The notes under the pieces are model-generated. The model searched no databases. It was given only the letters and a program-made list of their open reading frames with translations, and had not been told where the DNA came from. DNA of 64,000 nucleotides, taken from contig WACJ01000099.1 in the NCBI GenBank assembly GCA_008973525.1, positions 248,001 to 312,000 of the forward strand, in the 5' to 3' direction. The translations under genes were made by a program, and so were the position numbers. The stretch comes from Stenopsyche tienmushanensis (taxonomy: Eukaryota; Arthropoda; Insecta; Trichoptera; Stenopsychidae). Positions 23,721-35,739 of this stretch are shown in pieces. Within the stretch, counting starts at the first letter, position 1. Every line of letters begins with the position of its first letter.

Positions 23721-23780
23721 AAGGTGCAGAATCTCAATTTAATATCCATGTTCGCGGGGACACCCTCATTCTCAACTTCC

Positions 23781-23866
23781 ATAAGGTTAGTGTGTCCAAC
23801 CGGTCCGATTTTCAGACCGCCGACACGACAAATGAGCGCCTCGCGATCGGATTCCATTATGACCAT
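23781..23866 (+). repeat. Family A fragment
   Basis: It holds the hairpin block (ACCGGTCCGATTTTCAGACC) and the AATGAGCGCCTCGCGATCGG stretch. The stem has two changes. It abuts the mariner-derived chimera on its left. Confidence 0.6.
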
Positions 23867-25123
23867 GTGCAGCGCAATAAAAGTGACTCAAAATTAATTT
23901 ATGAAAGCATCCGTTATTTTAATTAATCGCATACAAAATAGTCAGCTTCATTTGAAGTTCAGCGAGATTTGATTTCTACGAATAGATTAAGCTCGGATTC
24001 ATGAACTATTTTGATAGTTTTACACGTCTATTTAGCATTCCTTTAACAGGGATTGTTTCAAAGTTGTTTTTAATAAATAGTTTTAAAAACGACGGTAAGA
24101 TGTCGTACGATGATTGGAGCATCGAGCACGAAAACACCAACACTGGCAAAATAATGTTTTGATATATGTCAATGATCGAAAGAAAGATTGTCGATAAGGC
24201 AATACGAATCGATGTGTCAGAAAGTCATGGACGGATCCAGAACATGCTTAGCGAAATCGTAGCATGTTTTTCGCATCGTCGAACTATTGCTCCCCCGGAG
24301 CAAGATTCTTCCTCAGTGAAAACTCTTGGTGGTGCAACCCTGGTGGTCTTGTTCCTCTTGTTCTATTGTGTTCTTGTGATTTAAGAAGATGCTCTTCTTC
24401 TTTGACAGAGGGAGGCTGATGTAAGCCACATGCTTGCATCTGTGACCGAACAAATAGCTTAACGGGTGAGTTGTTTATTTCTGTACCATTATCATATCGA
24501 ACATTTAAAAAAATAAAGCAACATGGGATTTATCTAATGTTTACACATATTACAGACGTATTTCAACGAAATATTCGATTTTTTTGCCACAAAAAAATAA
24601 TAGACAAACATTTTTCAATGATGCTAAAACATTACCTAAAACGTGTAACTATAAAGTGTATATAAAAGCATTGGACACGACCCTCTCACGACAATTCCAT
24701 TGAATAATTTGCGATCATTAAACGCAAATCACATTGGCAGAACTGGAATAAGACCATGAGCACAATTATATAAAAAAACAAGGCACAATAATGTTAGTCA
24801 AATGGTGTTCGTATCTGAACGTCGACCGACATAATTCAAATGAACAGTTTAGGCGCCAAAGAGCAAAGACCTTAAAATTCAAATCTGACATGCTTTTATA
24901 AGATGCACATAATCAAAGCTTTGCCTTCGAATTGTTTTTCCACAGAATATCTCATTCGATATGTCGTTTGGCATCGATTAGCATATGTCGTTTATCGGAC
25001 GGAAATCGGATTTCATCCGCAATTATGGCATAATCAACAGCCGTCATGATATTCATAGATTTCGCCGATCCAAACAACACCGAAGAAAACATCAATAATG
25101 CATACGATGGCTTATAATGACAA
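23867..25123. other. Intergenic stretch, no supported feature
   Basis: The 72-codon frame at 24166-24384 ends in a hydrophobic tail (VVLFLLFYCVLVI) but has no recognisable family, splice partner or repeat in the window. Nothing else is distinguishable. Confidence 0.4.
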
Positions 25124-25275
25124 TCTTCTAATATATAAAAATCAATGTTTGTTTGTCCGTATTTAATGCGCCGCCATACCGTACATCCGATCGCAATAAA
25201 ACTTTGTCAACTTATTGTTTACACTTGAGGGAATAACATAGGCATAATAAAAATATCGTTTTTATGCGAGACGTG
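25124..25275 (+). repeat. Interspersed repeat, copy 2 (possible Helitron-like terminus)
   Basis: The start TCTTCTAATATATAAAAATC and the CATCCGATCGCAATAAAACT and GAGGGAATAACATAGGC blocks match the copy at 7609. After about 150 bases the two diverge. Confidence 0.55.
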
Positions 25276-25589
25276 ACATTGCAACGCATTCCGGCTAATC
25301 ATTAGTAGTTTATAAATATATCAATATACTGGCGTGGTGATGTTATACAGGTGCACTTTTATCACGCAGTGGACTGTCTTTAAATGTCTCTCTATAACAT
25401 GGTAAAAATAATTAAACCGATATATCAAATAGTGTTTGTGTTATTTGTTTTTAAAATAAGGTAGTTTCCATGCCGCACTCTTTACTAAAAGAAAAATCTT
25501 AAAAATGCTTCATACTAAATGTTTTTAATTTTCAGTCGGCACTAAAAGAGATGAATAAAGTCAATTATTTGAGATGCAAATTTTAAATT

Positions 25590-26545
25590 AACCCCTTAAA
25601 GATGTAAAACACAGAGTTGTGTCCGAATTAAAGTGATTCAAAAATAACATTCTTACACGCTGAGCTCGGAGACAGACAGATACGGAGTGTCTTTGGGTTT
25701 GGAGAGAAACAGAGACGGATAGAGTATTTTGCGTATATCGTACGATTGTATAGATCGCTAGCCCAAATTTATTGACTAATAAAATGTGAATGAAAAGCCG
25801 TAACAAAGGTATGAAGCGCTCGTGGCAAATATCTAACTTAACTCCCTCCTCGGAAATCCAATTTATTTTTTAAAGCTAATCAATACTATTATAAAAGCCA
25901 AAAGTACCCGACCTAACGTATATATGGCGCAAAAAGCCCTAAAAGATAAGGTTTGTAGTCATAAGATTTGTATATTCAATCGGTCCACTTTTCGGACCAC
26001 TGACATTACGAATGAACGCCTCGCGATCGGACGCCATACCCGAACATGTCTGCAGAACGATTACGAACTCTCATTACAAAACGAAGTTGTCCGAAGAAGA
26101 CTGATCTGGTGGGTTGTTTAAATTTTGCAATCGGTCGAAAATATTGTTGTCTTTATTTTATTGCGAGCCAATGAGATAGGGGGATTAGACAACTTAGTAA
26201 AAACTTGGTTTATGTAAAGTAGAATGGTTGAGTAAAATAAAAACCGTTTGCAACTCTCGACTGGTATTCTTCGTTTTGCGCCCCAAGTCCAGTTGCGCCC
26301 GTGGCGGGCGCCTGCTTTACCACTCCCTTGTAACGTCCCTGTTCAAATGCATTGTTTATGTTTACGCAAAGAAATTACCGAATATTGTGTGCTATCCGCA
26401 GTGTATTTATTTGTATACAAGCTTCATACACGCTGCGACGGTCCTGATAAATAATTGGATTTATACGGATGACAAGTGGCGGTCATACGAATATGGCATC
26501 TATATTTATGATGACTCAAAATTAGCTCAATATTCAAAGGTATTT
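25590..26545 (+). repeat. Unclassified interspersed repeat split by a family A insertion
   Basis: The two halves, 25590-25792 and 26342-26545, are contiguous in the reverse copy at 53225-53545, which lacks the insertion. The right half contains a frame (IHAATVLINNWIYTDDKWRS ... YDDSKLAQYSK) that recurs with mainly conservative changes at 28455-28600. I do not know what this repeat encodes, if anything. Confidence 0.65.
25793..26341 (+). mobile_element. Family A hAT-like MITE, complete copy with empty-site support
   Basis: The left end AGCCGTAACAAAGGTATGAA and the right end (reverse complement CAGGGACGTTACAAGGGAGT) are inverted. The 549-bp element includes the hairpin GGTCCACTTTTCGGACC. The right flank TTCAAATG is present once as TTCAAGTG in the uninterrupted relative at 53.3 kb. 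The left flank TGTGAATG matches it at 5 of 8 positions, so it may be an eroded 8-bp target duplication. Confidence 0.75.
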
Positions 26546-27825
26546 TATATTATACCTCTTTTTCGATATTTCGAGCCTCCTGTCGGACTCATGGACGCGG
26601 GACAACGCGCGTAAACGCGGGCACAGACTAATCGACCAATCATCCCCTTGTTATATTAGGTTTGAATTGGAGCTTATTTAAATTTTAAAATATCGACGAT
26701 CTTTGAACATATTTTGAGCTGATATTTGAACAATTGCGATATTGGCACGAGTCATTGATTTTAAAATGCATCATTTGTTGTGGACAGCCTAAAGTTCATC
26801 GACTGTTGATATTCATTAAAAGCAAATCTTGGACTTTGTTTGATTGGACCCCTGTACTGTGACGCTGTTATGGATAGATCTGCAAGTAGCTTGTATACAT
26901 TTTATGAGATTTCTCTTAAATAGGAGCAATAATTTGATCATTAATACCAAATTAATTTTAGACCTTAATTGGCTTATTGTTTATACTCAATTGAATTATC
27001 ATGTCAAATATATTTTAGGCAGAAATTAGATAGCACTTACACTGTACTGTATATTAGCTATGTTATTCAATAATAATATATCCATGATTGAAATTGTACC
27101 AATTTCTACCAAAACATTTAAAAAGACATCATGTGTAAACATTATACAGTGCTGACATATATGCTTCACATTTGTATAAATCCATATTATGTTTCAAGCG
27201 TTCCTATGGACACACAGATGAACAAAAACCTATATAAAATACGCTTATGCTTGCGTAACATAATATTACTTCTGTATTACACGTATATAACAAGAAGTCC
27301 ATGATCATTTTTGTTCTGTTGCTCAATTGATGCGTTAAAATTAATCAAAATTCTTCAATTTTAGAACTTGATCTGTTTTATTTAAACATGAAAATATTGA
27401 ATAGCTGCCATAAAAATATATATTAGACAAGAATAATTATGCAATATCGAGTTTTCGATAAGGTTATCGGATAAAAGCGCGGGACCTCACGAGACCTGCT
27501 TACGTACACCACAATGGCAGATAAAGATGGTTACATAAAACTTATATTCAATGGTGTTACACCAAAACGCCTTATCTGGCTTCAATTCACGAGACATAAG
27601 ATAAAGCCCTGAATGTTATTTTTTTATTTTAATTCTTCTATTTGTGCGATTCTGATAAACGCTCGTCTGATACATCGAGCATTTATCTTCATGCCCAACT
27701 GATAAAACACAGTGGCAATACAAAGTAATGTTCTTTGTGATGATTGATTGACGTACAAGACTAAATTATGTGTATTGAAGTACACACCCACATATAACCC
27801 CTTCGTGTCTGATTTTCAAGGAGCA
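26546..27825. other. Intergenic stretch, no supported feature
   Basis: Mostly AT-rich unique sequence. A GC-richer patch near 27470-27600 has the look of repeat DNA (CGCGGGACCTCACGAGACC, CTTATCTGGCTTCAATTCAC) but has no partner in the window. Confidence 0.4.
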
Positions 27826-27925
27826 ATGTTTAACCAAAGTTTCATTGCAATCGGATGAACGGTATAGGAATGTATACGCAGCAAACCGACAGCATGATGA
27901 CACACATTCATTTTTATATATATAG
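27826..27925 (-). repeat. Interspersed repeat, copy 3 (reversed)
   Basis: On the minus strand it reads ATATATAAAAATGAATGTGT and CCGTTCATCCGATTGCAATG, matching the first 100 bases of the copies at 7609 and 25124. Confidence 0.5.
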
Positions 27926-28454
27926 GTCTTGACGAGCCTATGCGTTTTTATGCCACGAATTTGATTTCGGAATAAAAATATCGTCCGATAGCTTTGGCTA
28001 TGGGAAGACGTATTCTTTCCGCCGACTTTCCCGATTACAGATCTGCGGACAACGACCCGATAGAGAACAAACTCGCGTTAGATTGTTTTTTTTTTAAGTT
28101 CATTTTTAGCTTTCATTCATCCGATAAATAGTCCATATACACCTGTTGCATTCGCAGTGTTAGATTAGCGATAGATAGATTAATATATTTTTTAAATTGT
28201 TCTTATGCTTTGACAACTATTTGAGAATTGTTTTTCTTGATTTGATTGATAATTTAGCAATAATATAATCTTGCGATGACTAGATTTGGATCAGTTTTAT
28301 CTTCTTCGTAGGTTTAATCAATCGATTGTTGGAATGTCCACTGCAGATAATTAGCTTTAAAACTTGTTATTATAACTTGATCTATTGGTTGGATGAATGC
28401 GTGTTGTTAAATCGAACGAATGTATTGGATGCCTTAGAGCAGTATTAGCTTACT

Positions 28455-29062
28455 TAATCCTTTGAGTAGTGAGCTAATTTTAAATCATCATAAACTTTGA
28501 TGCTATATTTATATGTCCGCCACTTATCATCAGTAAAAATATATTTATCTATTCGGACCGTCGCAGCGTGTATGAAGCTTGTATATAAATAAATAAACAC
28601 TGTCGATAGCAGGGCCGTAACAAGGGCGCTGAAAAGCAGGCGCATGCCAAGGGCGCAACTGGGCTTGGGGCGCAAAACGTAGAATACCGACTCGGTTGAG
28701 TGTTGCACATGGTTTTTTATTTTACTCAACAATTCTACTTTACATAAACCAACACTGATTAACTCTGTCCGTTTTTGTAATATATACTAAGTTGTCTAGT
28801 CCCCTATCTCATAGGGCCGCAATAAAATAAAGACAACAATATTTTCGACCGATTGTAAAATTTAAACAACCCACCCGATCAGTCTTCTTCAGACAACTTG
28901 ATCGCGAGGCGCTCATTCGTCATGTAAGCGGTCCGAAAAACGGACCGGTTGGATACACAGACCTTGCGGCCACTCCATCCTCATTTAGGGCTTCATGCGG
29001 AATTTTCTATGATCTGTTCGATCATGGAAGCAACGTAGCGTATAGACACTTTCTATCATAGT
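28455..29062 (-). mobile_element. Family A copy with part of its host repeat, reversed
   Basis: Family A spans about 28610-29062 (right end CAGGGCCGTAACAAGGGCGC, hairpin GGTCCGAAAAACGGACC). On the minus strand it is followed at 28455-28605 by the host-repeat segment also found at 26395-26545. A 92-codon minus-strand frame (28454-28732) runs across the junction, but the family A part is not coding-like. The repeated piece IHAATVRIDKYIFTDDKWRT is the notable part. Confidence 0.7.
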
Positions 29063-29251
29063 AAACTTATGTTGTCGTTCATTATGCGCTGTTTTCTGAT
29101 ATGATTTCATTATTACAAATTTTAGTTTTTCAATTGAAAGATGGTATTTTGATTATGATTTCAGCATGCTTATGCTTCACAACCATTTTTTTATAATTTC
29201 GCGGACCCCCAAGTTTAGGTTTAAGAACCTTTATAAGTAAACTTTTTTTTA

Positions 29252-29301
29252 CTTTACTTTTTACTAATAATGGCTTAAACCATTATTAGTAAAAAGTAAA
29301 G
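29252..29301. repeat. Perfect hairpin, 22-bp arms and 6-base loop
   Basis: The left arm is 29252-29273 (CTTTACTTTTTACTAATAAT plus GG) and the right arm 29280-29301 is its exact reverse complement; the loop is CTTAAA. No terminal repeats of a known family adjoin it. Perfect arms point to a recent origin or to selection. A hairpin RNA is possible but unsupported. Confidence 0.85.
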
Positions 29302-30084
29302 CTTTCGGTTCTAGTTTTTTTAGATTCACAGTAGCGTGTAACAGACAGGCAAAAATGTTCGGGTAAACCAATTCGGAAAAATGTTTCATAGTGATACAAG
29401 ATCCCAATACAACCGCGTTATACTGAAACAGCGTTAAGCGGGGTATATATACATTATGTGTATTAATTATTAAAACAAATAACAAATTATTTTGTAGATG
29501 AATGATGATCCAATGTTGAATAGTTCAGAATGAGGTTTTTTTTTAAAATAATATGGACAATGGGATGATATATGTTTTTTGAGATAAAGATATCGAGTCA
29601 TTGAGATTTTTTTTATTGGGCAAAAGCTTTATTGTATTTAAAGCAGGAGCGATTAATAGGGTGGCAACGTCAGCGACATAGATTGTCTACGGGGGGTCTG
29701 TTGTACTCTCAAACAAAGCTTATTTACATGCCACAACTGTTGTACATATTTGACGTTTACGTCACTTGCACACTCTTCTATTGCTCTATTGCCTAGAAGT
29801 ATACTGTTTAAAGTTCAGTAACCCTTTTCGAGTGAAAAGTTCATTCGCATAAATATGGCATCACTATGAAAGTCCTGCACTTACGCAATGACGACGAATT
29901 TAAGCAGCACTGAACGAATATTTGGTTGTAATTTTAATATAAAATCAATCTGTGTTGTAAATTAATGATTTGGTAAAAAAAACTATGCAAAAGTTATAAT
30001 TTATACGACTAATTGACTTTGAAAAGGCCTTCGTCTATGTACGTCATCACAAATGGGAGCATTGAGGGAGGAAAGCACGCCCAC
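29302..30084. other. Intergenic stretch, no supported feature
   Basis: I saw no family motif or repeat partner between the perfect hairpin and the reversed mariner element. Confidence 0.35.
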
Positions 30085-30899
30085 CTGATATTAGGGGATA
30101 CATCTCTTTCAATTCCAATAATTTGTATTACATCAAAATTTATTGAATAATATATGATCCATTTTGTTCTATTACCTTTCTCCATCTCTCCGGAAGCCTC
30201 ATAATGCCTTCTTGCCAAAATTTCCCAGGTTTGTTGGCAAAATATTGATCAAGGTACATTTTTATATCATTTTTTGAATTAAAAATTTTACCACGTAAAG
30301 ATTTTTTCAATGAAAGAAATAAATAATAATATAAAGGAGCAATGTCCGTAGAGTATGGAGGATAAGGTAAAACATCCCTGTCAAATGATAATAATTTATT
30401 TCTGATGAGCAAAGACACATGAGATCTGGCGTTATCGTCATGAAAAATAAAACCTCGCCTATTCGTTAATTCTGGTCGTTTTCTGGCAATTGCATCCTTT
30501 AGATTGTCTAGTTGGAAATAATATTTTGTTGAATTGATCGTTTCACCTTGCTGAAGTAGCTCATAATAAACTACCCCCTTCCAGTCCCACCAAATGCATA
30601 GCAAAACTTTTTTTGGATATAGGCCAGGTTTAGCTACAGTTAAAGCTTATATGCACCCTTGGTCCAAGATCGTTTACGTTGGATATTCTCATAGAGTATC
30701 CAACTTTAATCTCCAGTGACAAGTCTCTTCAAAAAAGGTTGGCTATTATGTCGTTGGAGAAGAAGATCGCATGTTGAAATACGCTGAAGTTTATTTGAGT
30801 CAATCAGTTCATGAGGAAGCCACACATCTGAACGATTGATATAACCTATGGCTATGATCTGTGTGCATTTGCGAAAGACACTTATGGGACAACCTAATA
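30085..30899 (-). mobile_element. Internally deleted mariner element, reversed
   Basis: The minus strand begins at about 30897 with a mariner terminus (TTAGGTTGTCCCATAAGTGT) after a TA, then jumps to VWLPHELIDSNKLQRISTCD, LLLQRHNSQPFLKRLVTGD, IWWDWKGVVYYELLQ and HDDNARSHVSLLIRNK. The C-terminal part reads STDIAPLYYYLF, where family members have the third catalytic Asp in SDYHLF; here it is Tyr. It ends RWRKVIEQNGSYIIQ. The opposite terminus is not recognisable. An internal deletion, a frameshift near 30605-30706 and the lost Asp make it inactive. Confidence 0.92.
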
Positions 30900-31482
30900 G
30901 ATTTCCCATATGGAATGGAAAAAATTCAAAGATCGAGCTGCAATGAAATAAATTCATTCATGGCCTTATCAATTAAGATAAGCAAAAATATATTGCACTT
31001 AAATTAATTTATTATCTCTTAAATTATATTATTATATTGTTCATCAGTTTTTTCATTCAGGCTTACCCGAAACAAAAAGTTAAAAAGATTCGTAATCTGT
31101 ATGAGTATCGCTGTTATATAACACTCAATTAATACTTTTTGTTAAAAAGTGACAAAATGGCGCTGGTTTGAAAAAGAGTTTGGAAAATACACCTTTTTGT
31201 GGGGGTATTTTTAATGTAAAATGTAAGTTTAAATAAACATTTTGACCTGATTTTGCAAACCACCATAGGCCATACAGTGTGTAAATTAAGCTCGTAAAAT
31301 ATTAGACACATCGGCGACTTGGTTTTTCGAAATTTTTTTTTTAAAGCATTGAAGTAATCCGGATTTGTTCACCAAAATTATGGGCGAAATTCTTAGAGAT
31401 ATGTAAGTTCGTAATCGATTTTTTAACATTTTTTTATGCGAAAAATATTAAATATAGAATGTTGATATTTAGTGTGTTGACT
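30900..31482. other. AT-rich stretch with a short repeat shared with 59.1 kb
   Basis: The segment 31337-31450 (AAGCATTGAAGTAATC, TCACCAAAATTATGGGCG, TTTTATGCGAAAAAT) recurs at 59103-59190. The rest is unremarkable. Confidence 0.45.
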
Positions 31483-31905
31483 AGGCGATCTTTAATGAAA
31501 AAAAATATTTTTTAAAGTTTGACAAAGTATGAAAGTGGAAGTTGGAGGAGTCACGTATGATGGTGCGCGAGTGATGACATTCTTCATCATGGAAGTCTTA
31601 AGTCCTAAACAGATGACTTGTAGTAAAGAAATTAAACATATGTTTAATTTGTATAATATTGTGTATAGCTTAGACTACAATTGAAAAGAAATATTGGAAA
31701 ATAAAAAAATAATGAGCGATCGAAAAAAAAGTTTGTGTTTTTACCAACATTTTTTGTAGTTTTTTGTTCATTAAATAAACAATTTTGAATATTTTTAGAT
31801 AATTGTAGTCTATATGATGAAGACGTTTATTATATATGTCTCTGCCAAATTTCGCGAAGAATGCTCATATAGAGTGTGTGGGAGCACTTCCATAAGCTTG
31901 GAGAA
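31483..31905 (+). repeat. Family F copy 1
   Basis: The sequence from AAAAAATATTTTTTAAAGTT through TCATGGAAGTCTTAAGTCC, TGTAGTTTTTTGTTCATT and AGTCTATATGATGAAGACG is the reverse of 35870-36240 and 55960-56370. This copy lacks the TTAA-type terminus seen at the other two loci. Confidence 0.65.
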
Positions 31906-33140
31906 AGTAGTATAAAGCGTGTTTAAAGTCTCTCCTCTCCAAAGTTTCGCGAAGCGCAGCTTCTCCTCATCGGCCTATAAATTTGCGAATTTTTCGGATT
32001 TGTTCCGGTTCGAAGCGCTGCAAAATACATTAATAGATCATTATTTTATATTCAGGCTTATATATAGGACAACGAACATATTCGAATTAACGAGCTTCTT
32101 TATTCAAATAACGTAGACGTGTTATAATGCGAAAACCTAATGATCATTACGTTGTCATCCCATCTGATCTCAGAATTATTGCTGTGTAAAATGTTTAAGG
32201 GTGTCAATTCGTATAGTATTATATTAGGGGAAGATTAACGGGGTTCATGTTTGATGAAATAAATGCAAATACAAATTTTCATATGGTTATATTGCGATTC
32301 TCAAGCTTTTCAAAAATCGTTCAGATCATTTTTACAAAGGGCATTATTTGTAAACGGCACTGTGGATTGCCGCGAAAATGCACCAAATAATAAATAAGAT
32401 GAAATTTGAGCGGTATTATAAAGTTTTTTAATATGTTTCATATTTACCCTTTTATTCCTCCCCACATGGTCAAAAGTCTGCGTCAAATACTCGAACAAGA
32501 GATCAATCTCGTGATACAAAGAGTTTGTAGTGGACTAGTTTCGATTCGACATAGGGCAGATTTATTCGTTATTAAGTTCATAGTGAACTTATCGTTCTCG
32601 AAAAATATTTTGAACGGTAATTTTGACGTTTATCGATTTATATTTGCGTTCAGATTGTTCAACTTGGAAAGACTCGGGGTTGCGCTTGACCTACAAACTT
32701 GTGGGGTTTCTCGAATTGATATTTCTTTAGCGGAGAAAGCTGATTATATACAAAAGGTCGAACATAATCTAGGTCGTAATTTTTTTCGCTTGGTATTATC
32801 ACCCAATATTTGCTTAAATAAGAAAACGAGAGGATATCATATAATTTGATCATCTATGAAATTGGATCTGGACACGCCAAGATCCTGGGAATGGACATTT
32901 ATTCGATACCTTCCCCTCTTCTTATGTAAGGGAAAAATATATTACAAATCTTGACTGTCCATAAAAACTTATATTGAAATGTTTCCATTGATCCTTAAGC
33001 GTTTACAATAATAATAAAATGGACGATAGAAGTCTGTGTGCAATATTCTTAGCAATAAGGCAGAATCAATGGAGATATATATCATATGGTCAAATCTATC
33101 AATCGATTTAATAACTTGATTGATCAATATATTAGCAATA
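31906..33140. other. Intergenic stretch with chance frames
   Basis: A 147-codon frame (32406-32849) lies here with an overlapping minus-strand frame. The amino-acid make-up is rich in Phe, Ile and Leu, and no motif is recognisable. I treat it as non-coding. Confidence 0.4.
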
Positions 33141-33531
33141 CATCAGATCTGCGATAATCCGGCCCCAGTCTAATCCGGCGCCCCCTGTAATCCGACATCC
33201 CAGCACAAGTATAATACATACGTACTGTAAAGCTGCGTTAATGTAAAAATGCAAAAGTGTGATTCTGGGAAATGATTTTTTTTTTATAACAAGGAGATAA
33301 CAAAAAAAAAGACTTTAATTAAAGAAAAAAAATATTGTATAAGTGCTATGACCATTATGTTTATGACGTTCATTCTATAATATGAAACCATTTCCACATT
33401 TTTTCGGATTACAAGTATTCCTATTCAAGAAAATCCGGACTACAAGGGGTCGGGGGCAGTACTCTATAGTCCGACAAATTGGACAATGCGACACATTGCA
33501 AGACGTTTGTCGAATTACCGCGAGTCTACTG
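33141..33531. mobile_element. Tigger2-like MITE, 391 bp
   Basis: The left end CATCAGATCTGCGATAATCC and the right end (reverse complement CAGTAGACTCGCGGTAATTC) are related inverted repeats, with TA on both sides (33139-33140 and 33532-33533). The subterminal blocks are rich in ATCCGG or TCCGAC motifs, typical of this group. No coding capacity remains. Confidence 0.75.
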
Positions 33532-33829
33532 TATTACAAATATTATATATCATGAACTAGCTCGATGACGTCCATAAATTTATGTAAGTTACATAAAGAT
33601 CAAAAGTATTTCGCATGCTTAGATACACGATACGTAAAAATATGTCATACGATGCGTCAAATTTGAAATCGAATACATTTCAATTATTTGAAATGCTATG
33701 CTCGTCATTGAGGGATTTAATTAAGCGTTTATGAAAATATGAGATCAATATCATTAGTATAATTTATAAAATTTGTAATTATACCTTTGTGTTGATTTTT
33801 TAAAGATCTAAGATGATATAATAATAGAG

Positions 33830-34130
33830 ATGATCGAAATTTTGCATCCACAGTTAATTTTTGCTTCAGTCAGTGTCTATACAATGTATGACATGTGTTA
33901 AACAAGCTTTCAACGTTGCGAACATAGTAAAACAATTTGAAAGCTGAATAATTGTACATACCGGCATTCAATTTAAATCTACAAAGGTGCTTTTTCGCAC
34001 ACAAGTAGTTTGCATTGATTGTTGTTAAATAAACGTGGTATAGTTTTGTTATAAGGTGGCTAGGATTTCGGTAGACGTGCCTAAAGTTGTAGTACGGTAA
34101 CATGGTTGAAGTATTGTAACAGCATTATCG
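33830..34130 (+). repeat. Diverged repeat shared with 48890-49090
   Basis: The blocks GATCGAAATTTTGCATCCA, CACAAGTAGTTTGCATTGAT and GGTGGCTAGGATTTCGGTAG have clear counterparts in the same order at 48890-49090. The class is unknown, and no termini were found. Confidence 0.55.
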
Positions 34131-34204
34131 CGGTAGACTACCGTTTTGTTTACAAACACAAAATAACGGTTTTCAAGCTAGTAGACCAAGCTAGTGCCAA
34201 CCAA

Positions 34205-34674
34205 TAACTATAAAGAATGAAGGCGAAAGAATTTTATTTATTTAAGAAAAGATAAAAATACAATTCAATAATAGATAAATAAAACACCAAAAACCCCCTC
34301 TAATTATATTACGGAGGAATATAAAAATTCTGAATTCCGTATCTATTATATTTCATATCGATATTCACATTATTAGAGTTGAGGTGTAGTAAATACATCA
34401 CCGGTAGGGAGAGGTTAATATAACAATTTGAAATGCATAGACAGTTACTGCCATTAGAGGTCGCCTAAGCTCGCCAATTAGTAGTTACGCCACTGTTTCC
34501 AAGCGTCCAGATTTCGGCAGGAATGTTTCGATTTAGTAGCCTTTGTCGTGTTGGTGAGGTGCACGATTTCGGTTAGATAAAAATTTTAATCCCGATTTTT
34601 TCGGGATTATGTTTACTAATCCCGGGATTCATGAGCATTTAAAACTGTCCGGGATCCCGGGATTGGATTCCTTA
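34205..34674 (-). mobile_element. Family B hAT MITE copy, reversed and truncated
   Basis: The right end on the + strand (CCCGGGATTGGATTCCTTA) is the family B left terminus reversed. The 3' tail (TTATTTATCTATTATTG, CTTTCGCCTTCAT) matches 52918-52990. The opposite terminus is absent near 34205. Confidence 0.75.
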
Positions 34675-35739
34675 GAATTCAGTTTAACAGTACTTGCTCT
34701 GCTAACTTGAAAACCGGCCTCGTGTGCACCGGGCATTAGTCTGCCGTTTGTATATATACTCCCCGAGCAACTGCTCCATAACGTCAATACCTTCCGTGTG
34801 CTTGTTGTAAAATAACATTACCTGTGGCTTTTGGGCTTCTTCAGTAGCTTTGGTGTTTTAATGGACAGTTGACAATGGTAAAAATACAGGTCAACATGAG
34901 AAATATGATCTTATCGAGCGAAATGATAAAAAAACATGAAGGAAAACTTGATTTCCCAAACAAATTATATGAGGAAAATTAGGGTCTGGCCAGACCACTT
35001 TCATTGACTCAATTTCAGGGAGATTTGGTAAGATCTATACATAGCTACCATTAAAAAGAAACTTGCAAAAATTGTCTGGCCATATCATCGTATTGACAGA
35101 TGGGTCATAGCCATTATTCCATGTTGTGGATCTCCATGTGATAATTTTAAATGGATACAAGATTTTTACGTGGTTGTATCTCAAATATGTATCACAAAAT
35201 ACAATTTTCACGAAAATTATAGTTTTTAACATCCTGTAATTTCGATCATCATAATTGCCACTTTTGTGTTTGAGTTTCCATTGCAAACATTGAAGTGTTG
35301 TGGTTTAATATACTATCCGGTGTATCAGGTCAAAATGCCCTCCGGCTGAAATTATTTTAAGCGATTCTGGCTAATTAGCTTTATACATCCGCTTATAAAA
35401 TCGAAAGCTGCCAATTTTACATCGAACATCCATTAACGACCAAATGCTAGCATAGTGGATTAGATCCTGGACTTTTATTATTAAGGTTCGCATTCAAATT
35501 TAGATCATGGAATCAAATTTTCCCCGTATCGACGAATTTAGGAGTTCGGATGTAGTAATATTTCTGATAGATTGTCTCTATCTAGATTTATCTAGATTTC
35601 TTGAATTGAAATAAATCCTGTGATGATTAGTATATAATCGTGCAGATTCGCCTTTGGGTTGCTAAAATTGCAAAAATTATTATGATATCCAATCTTAGTT
35701 TAAGCACAAGTGGACCATCGTGTAAAACTTTCAATAATT
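34675..35739. other. Intergenic stretch, no supported feature
   Basis: The sequence is unique within the window. The patch 34690-34800 is GC-richer (CTCGTGTGCACCGGGC) and may be a TE remnant, but nothing identifies it. Confidence 0.35.

Noticed and set aside
24166..24384. Small membrane protein with a hydrophobic C-terminus
   Set aside because: The only support is a run of hydrophobic residues. There is no homologous family, promoter or repeat context to back it.
26228..26614. 128-codon plus-strand frame as a gene
   Set aside because: It starts within a family A element and crosses into the host repeat, so it is a junction frame. Only the TDDKWR part is kept, as a finding.
32406..32849. 147-codon frame as a hypothetical gene
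   Set aside because: It has an overlapping reverse frame, no motif, no splice partner and a composition typical of chance frames in T-rich DNA.
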